Shown: positions 53,189 to 62,604, numbered from the stretch's first letter. The stretch is 64,000 bases of DNA from Marinilactibacillus piezotolerans (GCF_900169305.1 NZ_FWDP01000003.1:351014-415013), one strand, 5' to 3'. The notes: a model not told the origin generated them from the sequence alone. Numbers and translations are program-made.

Positions 53189-54853
53189 ATGAACATAGAA
53201 ATTAATCCAGAACGTATCGAAGAACTTGCAATCATGTTGACGAGACAAAGAAGTATAACGGAGACAGTGGAAGAACAACTGGTAACTGAAAAAGTAACCC
53301 ACTTTTTCAAAGACATGAAATATTATAAAGAACATCCAGAAGATTTGATTACTGTACCGGTGCCTAATGATCCTTGGGGACGAAAAAGTGTCATCTCCGT
53401 TCTGCGCGGCAAAAAAGCAGCGGAGCATAAAAAAACGGTCATATTGATAGGGCACACGGATACAGTGGGGATTTCAGACTACGGTGATTTGAAAGAACTT
53501 GCGCATCTTCCGTATGAACTGACAGCGAAACTGACAGAAAGAAAAGAGCAGTTACCGCTGGACGTCCAAGCGGATATCGAAACGGGTCAATACTTGTTTG
53601 GAAGAGGGATTTTCGATATGAAAGCCGGTAATGCGATCATCATGAGTATGATGGAAGAGATCGAGAAAAATCTTGATGAATTTGCCGGCAATATCATTTA
53701 TTGTGCGGTATGTGATGAAGAAGCGAATTCTGCTGGAATGCGCTCTTGCGTACCGAAACTGGTCGAATTAAGAGAAAAGAATCAGTTTGACTATACTGCG
53801 CTGATCAATACAGATTATATGACGTCTGAATACCCAGGTGACCAGTATAAATATGTTTATGTTGGAACCGTCGGAAAACTGATGCCTTCTTTTTATGTAG
53901 TCGGCAAAGAAACGCATGTCGGTGAAGCATTCAAAGGGTTAGATCCTAATCAGCTGGTTGCTGAGCTGACCAGACGTATCAACTTAAATACAGATTTATG
54001 TGATATCGTTGAAGGTGAAGTAACGTTGCCGCCGATGAGTTTGAAACAGCAAGATTTGAAACCGGAGTATTCAGTGCAAACAGCTAAAACGGCGCATGCC
54101 TTCTATAACTTTGCTACTCACTATTCTACACCGGATAAAGTGCTGGAAAAGATGCAGGGAATCGCTATGGAGGCTTTTGAAGCCGTACTTGAAGCTGTCA
54201 ATGAACAGTATAAAAAGTATAGTGAGTTGAATGGAAGAACCATCGAAACACTCCCTTTTGCAGCGAAAGTGATGACGTATCGAGAGCTGTACGACGCTGT
54301 CCGATCAGAGAATGGTCCAGAATTGGATGAACAGCTGGAACTGTTGCGGCAGAGATGGCTGCTGGATGAAACGATCGATGATCGAGACTATGCGTTGAAA
54401 GAAGTAGAGTGGCTGCAAATGATGTGGACGAATCAAGCGCCTGTCATCATCACGTATTTTACGCCGCCGTATTATCCGCATATCTATGTAGAAGGGAAAT
54501 CTCAGCAGGAACAGAAACTCTTGAAGGCGGTAGAAGATGCTGTTAATACAACTGAAACAGACTACCAGCTTGTTTACAAAAAGTTTTTCCCATATATTTC
54601 TGACTTAAGCTATGCAGCGGCTCCTAAAGAGATGGATGCTGTTGATGCGCTGAAGCAGAATATGCCGGGCTTCGGCGTAAAGTATTCCTTGCCGCTGGAA
54701 GACATGCAGCAATTGCAGTTGCCGGTAGTGGATATTGGTCCTTTCGGTAAAGACTCTCATAAGTTTACTGAACGACTAGAAAAAAACTACAGCTTTAATG
54801 TAGCGCCAGTGCTTGTGCAAAAGACCGTAATGAATTTACTAGGGGATTTATAG
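53189..54853 (+). CDS. RocB-like M20 family peptidase
   Basis: A 554-residue protein of the M20/ArgE/RocB group. Zinc-site segments are 'VILIGHTDTVG', 'FGRGIFDMKAGNAIIMSM' and 'IIYCAVCDEEANSAGM'; the C-terminal domain is longer than in ordinary M20 peptidases, as in RocB. B. subtilis RocB is linked to arginine use, but its reaction is not settled. ATG 53189 follows GGGGGAT; an ATG six codons upstream overlaps that site. A terminator follows. Confidence 0.88.
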   Translation: MNIEINPERIEELAIMLTRQRSITETVEEQLVTEKVTHFFKDMKYYKEHPEDLITVPVPNDPWGRKSVISVLRGKKAAEHKKTVILIGHTDTVGISDYGDLKELAHLPYELTAKLTERKEQLPLDVQADIETGQYLFGRGIFDMKAGNAIIMSMMEEIEKNLDEFAGNIIYCAVCDEEANSAGMRSCVPKLVELREKNQFDYTALINTDYMTSEYPGDQYKYVYVGTVGKLMPSFYVVGKETHVGEAFKGLDPNQLVAELTRRINLNTDLCDIVEGEVTLPPMSLKQQDLKPEYSVQTAKTAHAFYNFATHYSTPDKVLEKMQGIAMEAFEAVLEAVNEQYKKYSELNGRTIETLPFAAKVMTYRELYDAVRSENGPELDEQLELLRQRWLLDETIDDRDYALKEVEWLQMMWTNQAPVIITYFTPPYYPHIYVEGKSQQEQKLLKAVEDAVNTTETDYQLVYKKFFPYISDLSYAAAPKEMDAVDALKQNMPGFGVKYSLPLEDMQQLQLPVVDIGPFGKDSHKFTERLEKNYSFNVAPVLVQKTVMNLLGDL

Positions 54854-54875
54854 TACAAGTTAATCAATAGATAAG

Positions 54876-54909
54876 AAAAGGCTCTTTTTAAGTTAAAAAG
54901 AGCCTTTTT
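54876..54909 (+). terminator. Terminator after the RocB-like gene
   Basis: AAAAAGGCTCTTTTT-type stem (54876-54890) with AAAAAGAGCCTTTTT at 54895-54909, ending in a T-run. Confidence 0.9.
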
Positions 54910-54993
54910 GGTGTATTTTTAAGGAAAAGTTTACGTTTAAGAGGGGGTCTGCATGCTAAAATGAAACAGAATAGAATCAGAGGAGGCTAAAAA

Positions 54994-55695
54994 ATGCGCG
55001 TATTAATAGCAGATGATGACAAAGAGATTTGTGACCTTCTGGAAATTTATATCAAAAATGAAGGTTTTGAAGTGGAGAAAGCACATAATGGTCAAGAAAC
55101 GCTGGAAAAATTGTATGATCAGGAGATCGATTGTTTAATTTTGGATGTAATGATGCCGAAGAAAACTGGACTGGAAGTTGTAAAAGAAGTCAGAGAAGAA
55201 TCACAACTGCCGATTTTAATGCTGAGCGCTAAAACGGCAGATGTCGATAAGATCAGAGGACTAGCTAATGGTGCAGACGATTATGTTGTCAAACCATTCA
55301 ATCCACTGGAGGTAGTAGCTCGTGTAAAATCGCTGATGCGCAGAAGTGCTTATACGAGCCGAGAAGCAGAAGCTGGCGAGCTGGAAATCGGGCCGCTGAT
55401 TATTCGTAAAGAGCAGCATCTGGTTGAGACCGTTGATGGAACGATCATCCAACTGACTGCCTTGGAGTTTGGGATTTTATATCTTCTGGCAAGCAATCCT
55501 AACCGAGTATTCAGTGCGGATGAGATTTTTGAAAGAGTCTGGAAACAAGAAAGTCTTGTTCCGGCGAAAACGGTTATGGTCCATGTTAGTCATTTAAGAG
55601 ATAAAATTGAAAAAGCCACTGGCGGAGAGAATGTTGTCAAAACGGTCTGGGGTGTTGGGTACAAGATTGAAGAAAAGCAGAGTTTTGATCAATAA
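54994..55695 (+). CDS. OmpR/VanR-family response regulator
   Basis: A 233-residue regulator. The receiver domain has the acidic triad 'IADDDKE', the phosphorylated D51 in 'CLILDVMMPKKTGL' and K100 in 'DDYVVKPF'; the C-terminal winged helix has 'LTALEFGILYLLASNPNRVFSADEIFERVW'. The closest pattern I recognise is VanR-like. AGGAGG precedes the ATG, and an extended -10 TGCTAAAAT lies at 54954-54962. It is followed by its sensor kinase and then dacA, suggesting control of cell-wall D,D-carboxypeptidation. Confidence 0.93.
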   Translation: MRVLIADDDKEICDLLEIYIKNEGFEVEKAHNGQETLEKLYDQEIDCLILDVMMPKKTGLEVVKEVREESQLPILMLSAKTADVDKIRGLANGADDYVVKPFNPLEVVARVKSLMRRSAYTSREAEAGELEIGPLIIRKEQHLVETVDGTIIQLTALEFGILYLLASNPNRVFSADEIFERVWKQESLVPAKTVMVHVSHLRDKIEKATGGENVVKTVWGVGYKIEEKQSFDQ

Positions 55696-55741
55696 ATAGG
55701 GCTGTATAAGAAATGGTTAGAGAAACAGAGGACGTGAATAG

Positions 55742-56866
55742 ATGAAACTAACAGTAAGAGAACGGTTCAGGTTGCTGATCGAGGGGTTTATTACAGCGGG
55801 AATCATTCTATTATGCTATTTTGCAGCATATGAAATCTTGGGCTGGTTTGTAGAAGGGTTCCCGGGAGTTTTTAATCACATCAGTTTCTTTGAAGACGTC
55901 TACTTACAAGAACAGCGTCAAGACTTCTGGGGAATCACGCCTTTTGTGCTGTTCTTGCTGATCGTAGTAGCTCTGGCGGCGATTTACTGGCGTTTAAAGA
56001 GACGGTATCGTCAGTATGAATTAAGACATATCATTGATGAATTGCACTATATCGCCCAAGGCAACTACACCCATCAAATTCGCGGGAAGTACAGCGGTGA
56101 CATTGGAAGAGTTGTGGATAGTATTCACGTTTTAGTCGACTCGACAGTAGAAGCGATGGAAGAGGAGCGACGGATCGAACAGTCAAAAGATGAACTGATC
56201 ACCAATGTCAGTCACGATATCCGGACTCCCCTGACTTCTATCATAGGATATCTGGGGTTGATCGAGGAAGGGCGATTTCAATCTGCGGATGAAGTGCAAA
56301 GATACGTTCATACCGCTTACCAGAAAGCAAAACAGATGAAAGTGCTGGTAGATGACTTGTTTGAATATACAAAAGTAAGACAGACGACTACTCCGCTCCA
56401 GAGTGTGTCGTTTGACATGATTCAATTGATCGAACAGCTTGCTATAGATTTCGAACTGGAAGCTCAGCGGAAAGGGATGGAAATCGTCGTTCAGTCTCCG
56501 CTTGAGAGGCTGATGATGGTGGCCGATACAGAAAAACTAGTACGCGTGTTCAATAATTTGATTTCTAATGCGCTTAAATACGGTAAGGGCGGAAAGTTGA
56601 TCAAGATAGAGATAGACAAACTGGATGAACAAGCGGTGATTTCTGTTAAGAATGATGGCGAACAGCTGCCGAAAGAAGCGATGGAACAAATCTTTGAACG
56701 CTTCTATCGAGCGGAAACATCTAGATCGCAGGAAACTGCCGGAACAGGACTCGGACTGGCGATCGCACAAAGCATTATTGAACTGCACGGCGGTACAATC
56801 ACGGCACAGACCAGTAAAGATTGGACTAGTTTTGATATTTTGCTTCCGCTGGAGCAGACGGTCTGA
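55742..56866 (+). CDS. VanS-like sensor histidine kinase
   Basis: A 374-residue kinase with two transmembrane helices (about 13-36 and 66-83) flanking a very short extracytoplasmic loop of about 30 residues, a HAMP-like linker, the H-box 'NVSHDIRTPLTSIIGYLG' (H158), N-box 'RVFNNLISNALKYG', and G boxes 'ERFYRAETSRSQETAGTGLGL'. The tiny sensor loop resembles VanS/BceS-type kinases that sense envelope stress within the membrane. It lies 46 bp after its response regulator. Confidence 0.93.
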   Translation: MKLTVRERFRLLIEGFITAGIILLCYFAAYEILGWFVEGFPGVFNHISFFEDVYLQEQRQDFWGITPFVLFLLIVVALAAIYWRLKRRYRQYELRHIIDELHYIAQGNYTHQIRGKYSGDIGRVVDSIHVLVDSTVEAMEEERRIEQSKDELITNVSHDIRTPLTSIIGYLGLIEEGRFQSADEVQRYVHTAYQKAKQMKVLVDDLFEYTKVRQTTTPLQSVSFDMIQLIEQLAIDFELEAQRKGMEIVVQSPLERLMMVADTEKLVRVFNNLISNALKYGKGGKLIKIEIDKLDEQAVISVKNDGEQLPKEAMEQIFERFYRAETSRSQETAGTGLGLAIAQSIIELHGGTITAQTSKDWTSFDILLPLEQTV

Positions 56867-57168
56867 GAAGTATCTTTTGAATAGTGATAGACGACCCATT
56901 TCAGTCATTGGAGTGGGTTTTTTCATAGTTGTTTTGCAGCAATCGTAAAAAGGGACTGAAACACTTTATGAAGATACTGTGCAGAGTGGTGTCTAATTTT
57001 TGAAAACTCTTCGAAACAGGTTGTTTTTTCAATGATGACAGAGTACCATAAAAGAGGTTGAGCTCAGCTTGCTTATCAGATATTCAGCTTACCAGGATAA
57101 ATCAGCGGCCAGCCTCAAAAAATCGATGCAGATTATTGGATGCATCTACTTAGGAGAACTAACTAATT
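56867..57168. promoter_or_regulatory. Terminator of the two-component operon and likely dacA promoter
   Basis: ACCCATT/AGTGGGT at about 56894-56918 followed by TTTTTT is a terminator. A candidate dacA promoter is TTGTTT (57021-57026) and TACCAT (57044-57049) with a 17-base spacer. No gene is recognisable here. Confidence 0.5.
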
Positions 57169-58488
57169 ATGAAAACTTTAAAAAAAATAATCGTTTCCGG
57201 ACTATCTGCCAGCCTGCTGGTACCCGCTATCGCAAAACCAAATTTGACAGCTGCAGCTGCACAAGCACCAGAAGTCGAAGCGGAATCTGCATTGGTTGTA
57301 GATTTTGAAACCAATCAAATTTTGTTAGATCAAAATGCAGAAGAACAAAGAGGGATTGCCTCTATGACAAAAATGCTGGTAGAGTATATTTTATTCCAGG
57401 AAATTGAAGCTGGAAATATCACTTGGGACACAGAGGTAACCATCAGCGATTACGCCTACCAAATCAGCCAAAACTATGAGCTGTCCAATGTTCCGCTTAG
57501 ACAAGGCGAAACCTATAAATTAAAAGAATTATATCAAGCGCTGGCAATTTATTCTGCTAACGGTGCAACTGTAGCGATTGCCGAGCAACTTGCAGGATCA
57601 GAACCAGCCATGGTCGATAAAATGCGTGAACTGGTCGAGTCATGGGGAGTTACAGAGTACCAATTATATAACGTGACGGGTTTAAGCAATGCTTCTTTAA
57701 ATGGGAACATCTATCCCGGAAGTACAGAAGAAAATGAGAATGTAATGTCGGCTAAAGGAATTGCAACCGTTGCTTCTCATCTATTAAAAGATTATCCAGA
57801 AGTTTTGGAAACCTCAAGCATTCCAAGTTTAGTATTCCAAGAAGGAACTTCTGATGCGATCCAAATGAAAAACTGGAACTGGATGCTGGAAGGTTTGCTT
57901 CATGAACGTCCGGGCGTAGATGGATTGAAAACAGGAACGACGCCATTTGCGGGCGCAACATTTACAGGAACCGCTGTAGAAGACGGACGCAGAATCATTA
58001 CTGTTGTCATGGGAGCAGGAGACGGTGTAACAAACCGTTCGCAACGATTTAATGCAACAGACGAACTAATGGACTATGGATTCAATGAATGGGATCCGGC
58101 AGTTGTCATGGAAGAAAATACAGTGCTTGAAGAAACAGATCCGCTTACAGTTCATAATGGAAAATCAGATTCAGTTGAAATCATGTCTGCTGAAACCGCG
58201 GAATTTTTATTGCCTAGCGGTGTCGGGGCTGAAGATGTGACTTGGACATTTACACCCGATGAAGAAGTGTTGAATGAAGAAGGAGAGCTGGAAGCGCCGA
58301 TTGAAAAAGGACAAGAGGTTGGTACAATCACTTACTCGTTTGAAGGGCAAGATCTAGGTTATTTGGATGAGAGCAGTCACAACACTGTTGCAGCTGTAAC
58401 GTCGGAATCTGTCGAACGAGCAGGCTTCTTTTCTATTATCGGTACTTGGTTTGGAGATTTCTTCGGCGGCCTAATCGATCGTTTCTAA
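57169..58488 (+). CDS. dacA: D-alanyl-D-alanine carboxypeptidase (PBP5/DacA type)
   Basis: A 439-residue secreted penicillin-binding protein: signal peptide to about residue 30 ending Ala-Ala-Ala, catalytic SMTK (S65, K68), SXN motif S129-A-N131 in 'YSANGATVA', KTG (K254-G256) in 'GLKTGTTPF', a PBP5 C-terminal domain and an amphipathic C-terminal helix 'FFSIIGTWFGDFFGGLIDRF' for membrane attachment. It removes the terminal D-Ala from pentapeptide stems. AGGAGA precedes the ATG by 11-12 bases. It follows a VanRS-like system that may control it. Confidence 0.95.
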   Translation: MKTLKKIIVSGLSASLLVPAIAKPNLTAAAAQAPEVEAESALVVDFETNQILLDQNAEEQRGIASMTKMLVEYILFQEIEAGNITWDTEVTISDYAYQISQNYELSNVPLRQGETYKLKELYQALAIYSANGATVAIAEQLAGSEPAMVDKMRELVESWGVTEYQLYNVTGLSNASLNGNIYPGSTEENENVMSAKGIATVASHLLKDYPEVLETSSIPSLVFQEGTSDAIQMKNWNWMLEGLLHERPGVDGLKTGTTPFAGATFTGTAVEDGRRIITVVMGAGDGVTNRSQRFNATDELMDYGFNEWDPAVVMEENTVLEETDPLTVHNGKSDSVEIMSAETAEFLLPSGVGAEDVTWTFTPDEEVLNEEGELEAPIEKGQEVGTITYSFEGQDLGYLDESSHNTVAAVTSESVERAGFFSIIGTWFGDFFGGLIDRF

Positions 58489-58544
58489 AAGCTGGTTGAA
58501 AAGCAGTTGCTTTAACAAAGAGAGTACAGTACAATAAACGCATA

Positions 58545-58800
58545 TAATAAGTGAACGTTAAGCGAGAAGCAGTAAGGGGACTAAAGTTCAAGAGAGTCAG
58601 TGGCTGGTGAGAACTGATCCTTTATAACCTGAATCCATCCCGCAAGTAGACAGTGAAACGACTAATCGTGTAAATTGTCTCGGTAGAGCCCGTTAATACT
58701 CATAGAGAGCAGGGAAGTGTTTCTTCCTTGAATCAGGGTGGCACCGCGAAAAGCAGTCTTTCGTCCCTTCGTAACAGGAGGGGTGAGAGACTGCTTTTTT
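58545..58800 (+). promoter_or_regulatory. T-box leader (serine) upstream of serS
   Basis: The T-box core AGGGTGGCACCGCG is at 58735-58748. The bases UGGC in its bulge would pair with the GCCA end of uncharged tRNA-Ser (discriminator G). In the 3' side of stem I, GAATCCATCC contains a UCC serine specifier codon (58634-58636). A strong terminator, AGCAGTCT (58751-58758) with AGACTGCT (58788-58795) and TTTTTT, lies just after the core. Uncharged tRNA-Ser would stabilise the antiterminator and allow serS expression. Confidence 0.92.
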
Positions 58801-58854
58801 CGTTCCTTCAACACTTAAATAATCACAGAAAATATAAGGAAAAGAGGCGTTAAT

Positions 58855-60135
58855 ATGTTAGATATCAAACTTATCCGCACTGAATTTGATCAAGTGAAAG
58901 AAAAACTGGTAACACGAGGCGTAGATCCTAATGAACTGACTGCACTAAAAGAATTGGATGAAAAAAGAAGAGCGCTAATCCAAGAATCAGAACGCTTGAA
59001 GAAAACGCGTAATGAAGTTTCAGATGAGATTGCAACGAAAAAGAGAAACAAAGAAAACGCTGATGAAGCCATTGAAGCAATGAAAAAAGTCGGCGCAGAC
59101 ATTAAAAGGATCGACCAGGAATTAGAAGAAGTTGAAACGAAATTCCAAGATATCGCTGACGGTCTGCCAAATCTTCCGCATGAATCTCTGCCGGTCGGAG
59201 AAGATGAAGAGTCAAATCTGGAAGTGCGCAATTGGGGCAATGGAAATAATGACCAGTATGACTTTGAACCGAAACCGCACTGGGAAATCGGCGCAGATTT
59301 AGATATTCTTGACTTTGAAAGAGGCGCTAAAGTGGCGAAAAGCCGTTTCCTTTATTACAAGGGCTTAGGGGCGCGCTTAGAACGTGCTTTATACAATTTT
59401 ATGCTGGATGTACACACTGAAGAACATGGATATTATGAAATGATCCCGCCGTATCTGGTAAATGAAGATTCCTTATATGGAACAGGACAATTCCCTAAAT
59501 TCAAGGAAGATGTTTTCCAAATTCAAGATACTGCTTTAACCTTGATCCCGACAGCGGAAGTACCATTAACTAATTACTACCGAGATGAAATCTTAGAAGA
59601 AGCAGACCTTCCGAAATATTTCACGGCACTATCTCCGTCATTCCGTTCAGAAGCTGGAAGCGCTGGTCGTGACACTCGCGGGTTAATCAGGTTGCACCAA
59701 TTCAATAAAGTAGAAATGATCAAGTTTGCCAAACCTGAAGAATCATATGATGAACTAGAAAAAATGACAGCAAATGCCGAAGCAATTCTGCAGAAGCTGG
59801 AACTTCCTTATAGAGTAGTTTTATTGTCTACAGGAGATACTGGGTTTGCGGCAGCTAAAACATATGATTTAGAAGTATGGATTCCTGCACAAAACACATA
59901 CAGAGAAATCAGCTCATGCTCAAATACCGAAGCATTCCAGGCAAGAAGGGCTAAGATACGTTATAGAAGAGAAGAAGATGGGAAAATCGATTTCGTTCAT
60001 ACACTGAATGGTTCAGGATTGGCGATCGGACGTACTGTGGCAGCGATTTTGGAAAATTATCAGCAAGCAGACGGAACTGTAAAAGTACCGGAAGTACTGG
60101 TTCCTTATATGGGCGGCGTTACAGAAATTGGATAG
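58855..60135 (+). CDS. serS: Seryl-tRNA synthetase
   Basis: A 426-residue class II synthetase with an N-terminal antiparallel coiled-coil tRNA-binding arm (about residues 30-100, Lys/Glu-rich) and the motif 1-3 core: '[20 protein letters not shown]', '[29 protein letters not shown]' and '[20 protein letters not shown]'. Regulated by the upstream T-box. Short spacing after the terminator hairpin fits T-box layouts. Confidence 0.97.
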   Translation: MLDIKLIRTEFDQVKEKLVTRGVDPNELTALKELDEKRRALIQESERLKKTRNEVSDEIATKKRNKENADEAIEAMKKVGADIKRIDQELEEVETKFQDIADGLPNLPHESLPVGEDEESNLEVRNWGNGNNDQYDFEPKPHWEIGADLDILDFERGAKVAKSRFLYYKGLGARLERALYNFMLDVHTEEHGYYEMIPPYLVNEDSLYGTGQFPKFKEDVFQIQDTALTLIPTAEVPLTNYYRDEILEEADLPKYFTALSPSFRSEAGSAGRDTRGLIRLHQFNKVEMIKFAKPEESYDELEKMTANAEAILQKLELPYRVVLLSTGDTGFAAAKTYDLEVWIPAQNTYREISSCSNTEAFQARRAKIRYRREEDGKIDFVHTLNGSGLAIGRTVAAILENYQQADGTVKVPEVLVPYMGGVTEIG

Positions 60136-60220
60136 AATCCTGTTTTTTAAGTTTTTTGAGTAAACAAATCGGCAAAATGATGATATACTATTTAGTACCG
60201 AGTTAATAGGAGGGATAAGA

Positions 60221-60763
60221 ATGACTGAAGAAAAATTCGAGACAGCCATTTTTGCTGGCGGATGTTTCTGGTGTATGGTTAAACCGTTCGACTCATTACC
60301 AGGAATCGAAAAAGTTATCTCAGGCTATACTGGCGGTACAGTAGAAAACCCGACTTACAGACAAGTAACTACAGGTACAACAGGACATACAGAAGCAGTA
60401 GAAATCACATATGATCCTTCTAAGATATCTTATGAGGAACTTGTGGAAATCTATTGGAGACAAACAGATCCCACTGATGCAGGCGGACAATTTGCCGATC
60501 GCGGTGACTCTTATCGTCCCGTTATTTTTTATAAAAACGATGAACAAAAAGAAACAGCAGAAAAATCTAAACAGGCATTAGAAAACAGCGGCAGATTCAA
60601 TGATCCGATCGTTACAAAAATTGAACCTGCACACCCTTTTTATGAAGCAGAAGACTATCATCAAGACTTTTATAAAAAGGAATCAGCTCATTATAAACGC
60701 TACAGCAAAGGATCTGGTCGAGTCGATTTTATCGAAAGAAACTGGGATAATCAGCAAGCGTAA
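60221..60763 (+). CDS. msrA: Peptide methionine (S)-S-oxide reductase
   Basis: A 180-residue MsrA with the catalytic GCFWC motif (C15, C18) and the '[18 protein letters not shown]' substrate loop; it repairs methionine-S-sulfoxide in proteins. The C-terminal resolving Cys of some MsrA proteins is absent, and C18 may play that part. AGGAGG precedes the ATG. Monocistronic; a terminator separates it from the stable-RNA operon. Confidence 0.96.
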   Translation: MTEEKFETAIFAGGCFWCMVKPFDSLPGIEKVISGYTGGTVENPTYRQVTTGTTGHTEAVEITYDPSKISYEELVEIYWRQTDPTDAGGQFADRGDSYRPVIFYKNDEQKETAEKSKQALENSGRFNDPIVTKIEPAHPFYEAEDYHQDFYKKESAHYKRYSKGSGRVDFIERNWDNQQA

Positions 60764-60786
60764 TGCAGCCGTTGTGAACGAGATAA

Positions 60787-60811
60787 AATGCCGAGAAGTA
60801 TTCTCGGCATT
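60787..60811 (+). terminator. msrA terminator
   Basis: AATGCCGAGAA pairs perfectly with TTCTCGGCATT (11 bp) across a three-base loop, followed by a T-rich stretch. Confidence 0.8.
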
Positions 60812-60839
60812 ATTATTTTAAAAAAAGTGGAAAAAGTAA

Positions 60840-60868
60840 TTGACAATAATATAATCCCGTTGTATTAT
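60840..60868 (+). promoter_or_regulatory. Promoter of the 5S rRNA-tRNA operon
   Basis: Perfect TTGACA (60840-60845), 17-base spacer and TATTAT (60863-60868), followed by AAGAGTTGCTGCTAA. The same GTTGCTG motif follows both rRNA promoters at the right end of the window. Confidence 0.8.
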
Positions 60869-60915
60869 ATAAGAGTTGCTGCTAAACAATTATTTCTTTT
60901 AGCGACACACAACAT

Positions 60916-61034
60916 TGTATAGCGATTATGGCGAGAAGGATCCACCTGTTTCCATTTCGAACACAGAAGTTAAGCTTCTCAGCGCCGAGGATAGTGAAGG
61001 GTTTCTCTTTGTGAAAGCAGGACGTCGTTATGCA
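60916..61034 (+). rRNA. rrf: 5S ribosomal RNA
   Basis: Contains the universal 5S core 'AGAAGGATCCACCTGTTTCC' and 'CGAACACAGAAGTTAAGCTT', with a nine-pair terminal stem between TGTATAGCG and CGTTATGCA. No 16S or 23S gene precedes it; msrA does. It is thus a stand-alone 5S at the head of a tRNA operon. Confidence 0.93.
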
Positions 61035-61057
61035 AATACTTATTCTCAAGTATTATC

Positions 61058-61130
61058 GGAGGTTTAGCTCAGTTGGGAGAGCATCTGCCTTACAAGCAGA
61101 GGGTCAGCGGTTCGAGCCCGTTAACCTCCA
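61058..61130 (+). tRNA. tRNA-Val (TAC)
   Basis: 73 nt cloverleaf, acceptor GGAGGTT/AACCTCC, anticodon loop CTTACAA. CCA not encoded. Confidence 0.95.
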
Positions 61131-61139
61131 TAGTCTTCT

Positions 61140-61212
61140 GAGACATTAGCTCAGTCGGTAGAGCATCTGACTTTTAATCAGAGGGTCGCAGGTTCGAACC
61201 CTGCATGTCTCA
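61140..61212 (+). tRNA. tRNA-Lys (TTT)
   Basis: 73 nt cloverleaf, acceptor GAGACAT/ATGTCTC, anticodon loop CTTTTAA. CCA not encoded. Confidence 0.95.
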
Positions 61213-61243
61213 TGTACACTGAATAGTGTAAAGAAATCAACAC

Positions 61244-61325
61244 GCGGATGTGGCGGAATTGGCAGACGCACTAGATTTAGGATCTAGCGCTTCACGGCGT
61301 GGGGGTTCAAGTCCCTCCATCCGCA
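61244..61325 (+). tRNA. tRNA-Leu (TAG)
   Basis: 82 nt class II tRNA with long variable arm, acceptor GCGGATG/CATCCGC, anticodon TAG. Confidence 0.95.
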
Positions 61326-61362
61326 TAGTATGTTTATGAAAACGTACTGTGTTTAATATTCA

Positions 61363-61435
61363 GCCGGCTTAGCTCAGTTGGTAGAGCAACTGATTTGTAA
61401 TCAGTAGGTCGAGGGTTCGACTCCTTTAGCCGGCA
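61363..61435 (+). tRNA. tRNA-Thr (TGT)
   Basis: 73 nt cloverleaf, acceptor GCCGGCT/AGCCGGC, anticodon loop TTTGTAA. Confidence 0.95.
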
Positions 61436-61445
61436 TTTTGTTTTT

Positions 61446-61517
61446 GCGGAAGTAGTTCAGTGGTAGAACATCACCTTGCCAAGGTGGGGGTCGCGGGTTC
61501 GAATCCCGTCTTCCGCT
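61446..61517 (+). tRNA. tRNA-Gly (GCC)
   Basis: 72 nt cloverleaf, acceptor GCGGAAG/CTTCCGC, anticodon loop TTGCCAA, discriminator T. Confidence 0.95.
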
Positions 61518-61577
61518 TGGTACTTAGAGTACAAGCGTAAAACAATGAGATCTACGAAGTTTAATTACCCTGTATGA

Positions 61578-61663
61578 GCCGGGGTGGCGGAATTGGTAGA
61601 CGCACAGGACTTAAAATCCTGCGGTGAGTTTTCACCGTGCCGGTTCGACTCCGGCCCTCGGCA
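61578..61663 (+). tRNA. tRNA-Leu (TAA)
   Basis: 86 nt class II tRNA, acceptor GCCGGGG/CCTCGGC (one G-U), anticodon TAA, long variable arm. Confidence 0.94.
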
Positions 61664-61675
61664 TTCACTTTATAC

Positions 61676-61749
61676 GCACCCTTAGCTCAATTGGATAGAG
61701 TACCTGACTACGAATCAGGCGGTTAGAGGTTCGACTCCTCTAGGGTGCA
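61676..61749 (+). tRNA. tRNA-Arg (ACG)
   Basis: 74 nt cloverleaf, acceptor GCACCCT/AGGGTGC, anticodon loop CTACGAA; the A34 is presumably edited to inosine. Confidence 0.95.
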
Positions 61750-61775
61750 TCTTTCTAAAGAAAGAAACGATAAAA

Positions 61776-61849
61776 CGGGAAGTAGCTCAGCTTGGTAGAG
61801 CACTTGGTTTGGGACCAAGGGGTCGCAGGTTCGAATCCTGTCTTCCCGA
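61776..61849 (+). tRNA. tRNA-Pro (TGG)
   Basis: 74 nt cloverleaf, acceptor CGGGAAG/CTTCCCG, anticodon loop TTTGGGA. Confidence 0.95.
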
Positions 61850-61885
61850 TTTGGATAAATATAAAAGCAATGCTTTTATTATAAT

Positions 61886-61959
61886 GGCGGTGTAGCTCAG
61901 CTGGCTAGAGCGTACGGTTCATACCCGTGAGGTCGTGGGTTCGACTCCCTCCGCCGCTA
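61886..61959 (+). tRNA. tRNA-Met (CAT), probably elongator
   Basis: 74 nt cloverleaf with a G1-U72 pair, anticodon loop TTCATAC. It lacks the three G-C pairs of an initiator. Elongator Met is likely; assignment against the lysidine tRNA-Ile is by resemblance to Bacillus arrays. Confidence 0.85.
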
Positions 61960-61978
61960 TCAGTTTTAACAGGAAATC

Positions 61979-62052
61979 GGACCTTTAGCTCAGTTGGTTA
62001 GAGCAGACGGCTCATAACCGTCCGGTCGCAGGTTCGAGTCCTGCAAGGTCCA
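61979..62052 (+). tRNA. tRNA with CAT anticodon, probable tRNA-Ile2 (lysidine) or elongator Met
   Basis: 74 nt cloverleaf, acceptor GGACCTT/AAGGTCC, anticodon loop CTCATAA. Its sequence and position after the other CAT tRNA resemble Ile2 of Bacillus-type arrays, whose C34 is modified by TilS. Confidence 0.75.
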
Positions 62053-62077
62053 TTTCACTTTTATCCTTTTATATTAT

Positions 62078-62150
62078 CGCGGGGTAGAGCAGCTGGCAGC
62101 TCGTCGGGCTCATAACCCGGAGGTCGTAGGTTCGAATCCTGCCCCCGCAA
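62078..62150 (+). tRNA. tRNA-fMet initiator (CAT), copy 1
   Basis: 73 nt; C1-A72 mismatch and three consecutive G-C pairs (GGG/CCC) in the anticodon stem mark the initiator. Nearly identical to copy 2 at 62787. Confidence 0.95.
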
Positions 62151-62240
62151 TTACCGTGCTTGTAGTTGCTTCAGCAATTTGCAAACATGATCCACTTGGG
62201 CAAACCACTTGGTATTGTCTAAGCTGTTTCAAAATTAAAA

Positions 62241-62313
62241 GGTCCCGTAGTGTAGCGGTTATCACGCCTGCCTGTCACGCAGGAGATCGCGGGTTCGATT
62301 CCCGTCGGGACCG
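62241..62313 (+). tRNA. tRNA-Asp (GTC), copy 1
   Basis: 73 nt cloverleaf, acceptor GGTCCCG/CGGGACC, anticodon loop CTGTCAC, discriminator G. Same sequence as copy 2. Confidence 0.95.
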
Positions 62314-62323
62314 TTAAACACAT

Positions 62324-62394
62324 GCGGGTGTAGTTTAGTGGTAAAACCACAGCCTTCCAAGCTGTTGTCGCGAGTTCGATTCTCGTCACCCGCT
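62324..62394 (+). tRNA. tRNA-Gly (TCC)
   Basis: 71 nt cloverleaf, acceptor GCGGGTG/CACCCGC, anticodon loop CTTCCAA, discriminator T. Confidence 0.95.
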
Positions 62395-62402
62395 TTTGTT
62401 TA

Positions 62403-62476
<74 letters not shown>

Positions 62477-62498
62477 TTAGCACCATTAATATAATATT

Positions 62499-62570
62499 GG
62501 CCCCTTGGTCAAGCGGTTAAGACACCGCCCTTTCACGGCGGTAACACGGGTTCGAATCCCGTAGGGGTCA
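62499..62570 (+). tRNA. tRNA-Glu (TTC)
   Basis: 72 nt cloverleaf, anticodon loop CTTTCAC, acceptor GGCCCCT/AGGGGTC with one G-U. Confidence 0.95.
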
Positions 62571-62604
62571 TCAGCAGATTTCTGTTGAATGATAAGTTAG
62601 TTAC

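Noticed and set aside
56867..57168. Short frames between the sensor kinase and dacA
   Set aside because: No ribosome binding site and no recognisable product; the region holds a terminator and a promoter.
61859..61879. Terminator-like hairpin ATAAAAGC/GCTTTTAT between tRNA-Pro and tRNA-Met
   Set aside because: It is short, in the middle of an array without another clear promoter downstream, and lacks a T-run; more likely a processing spacer.
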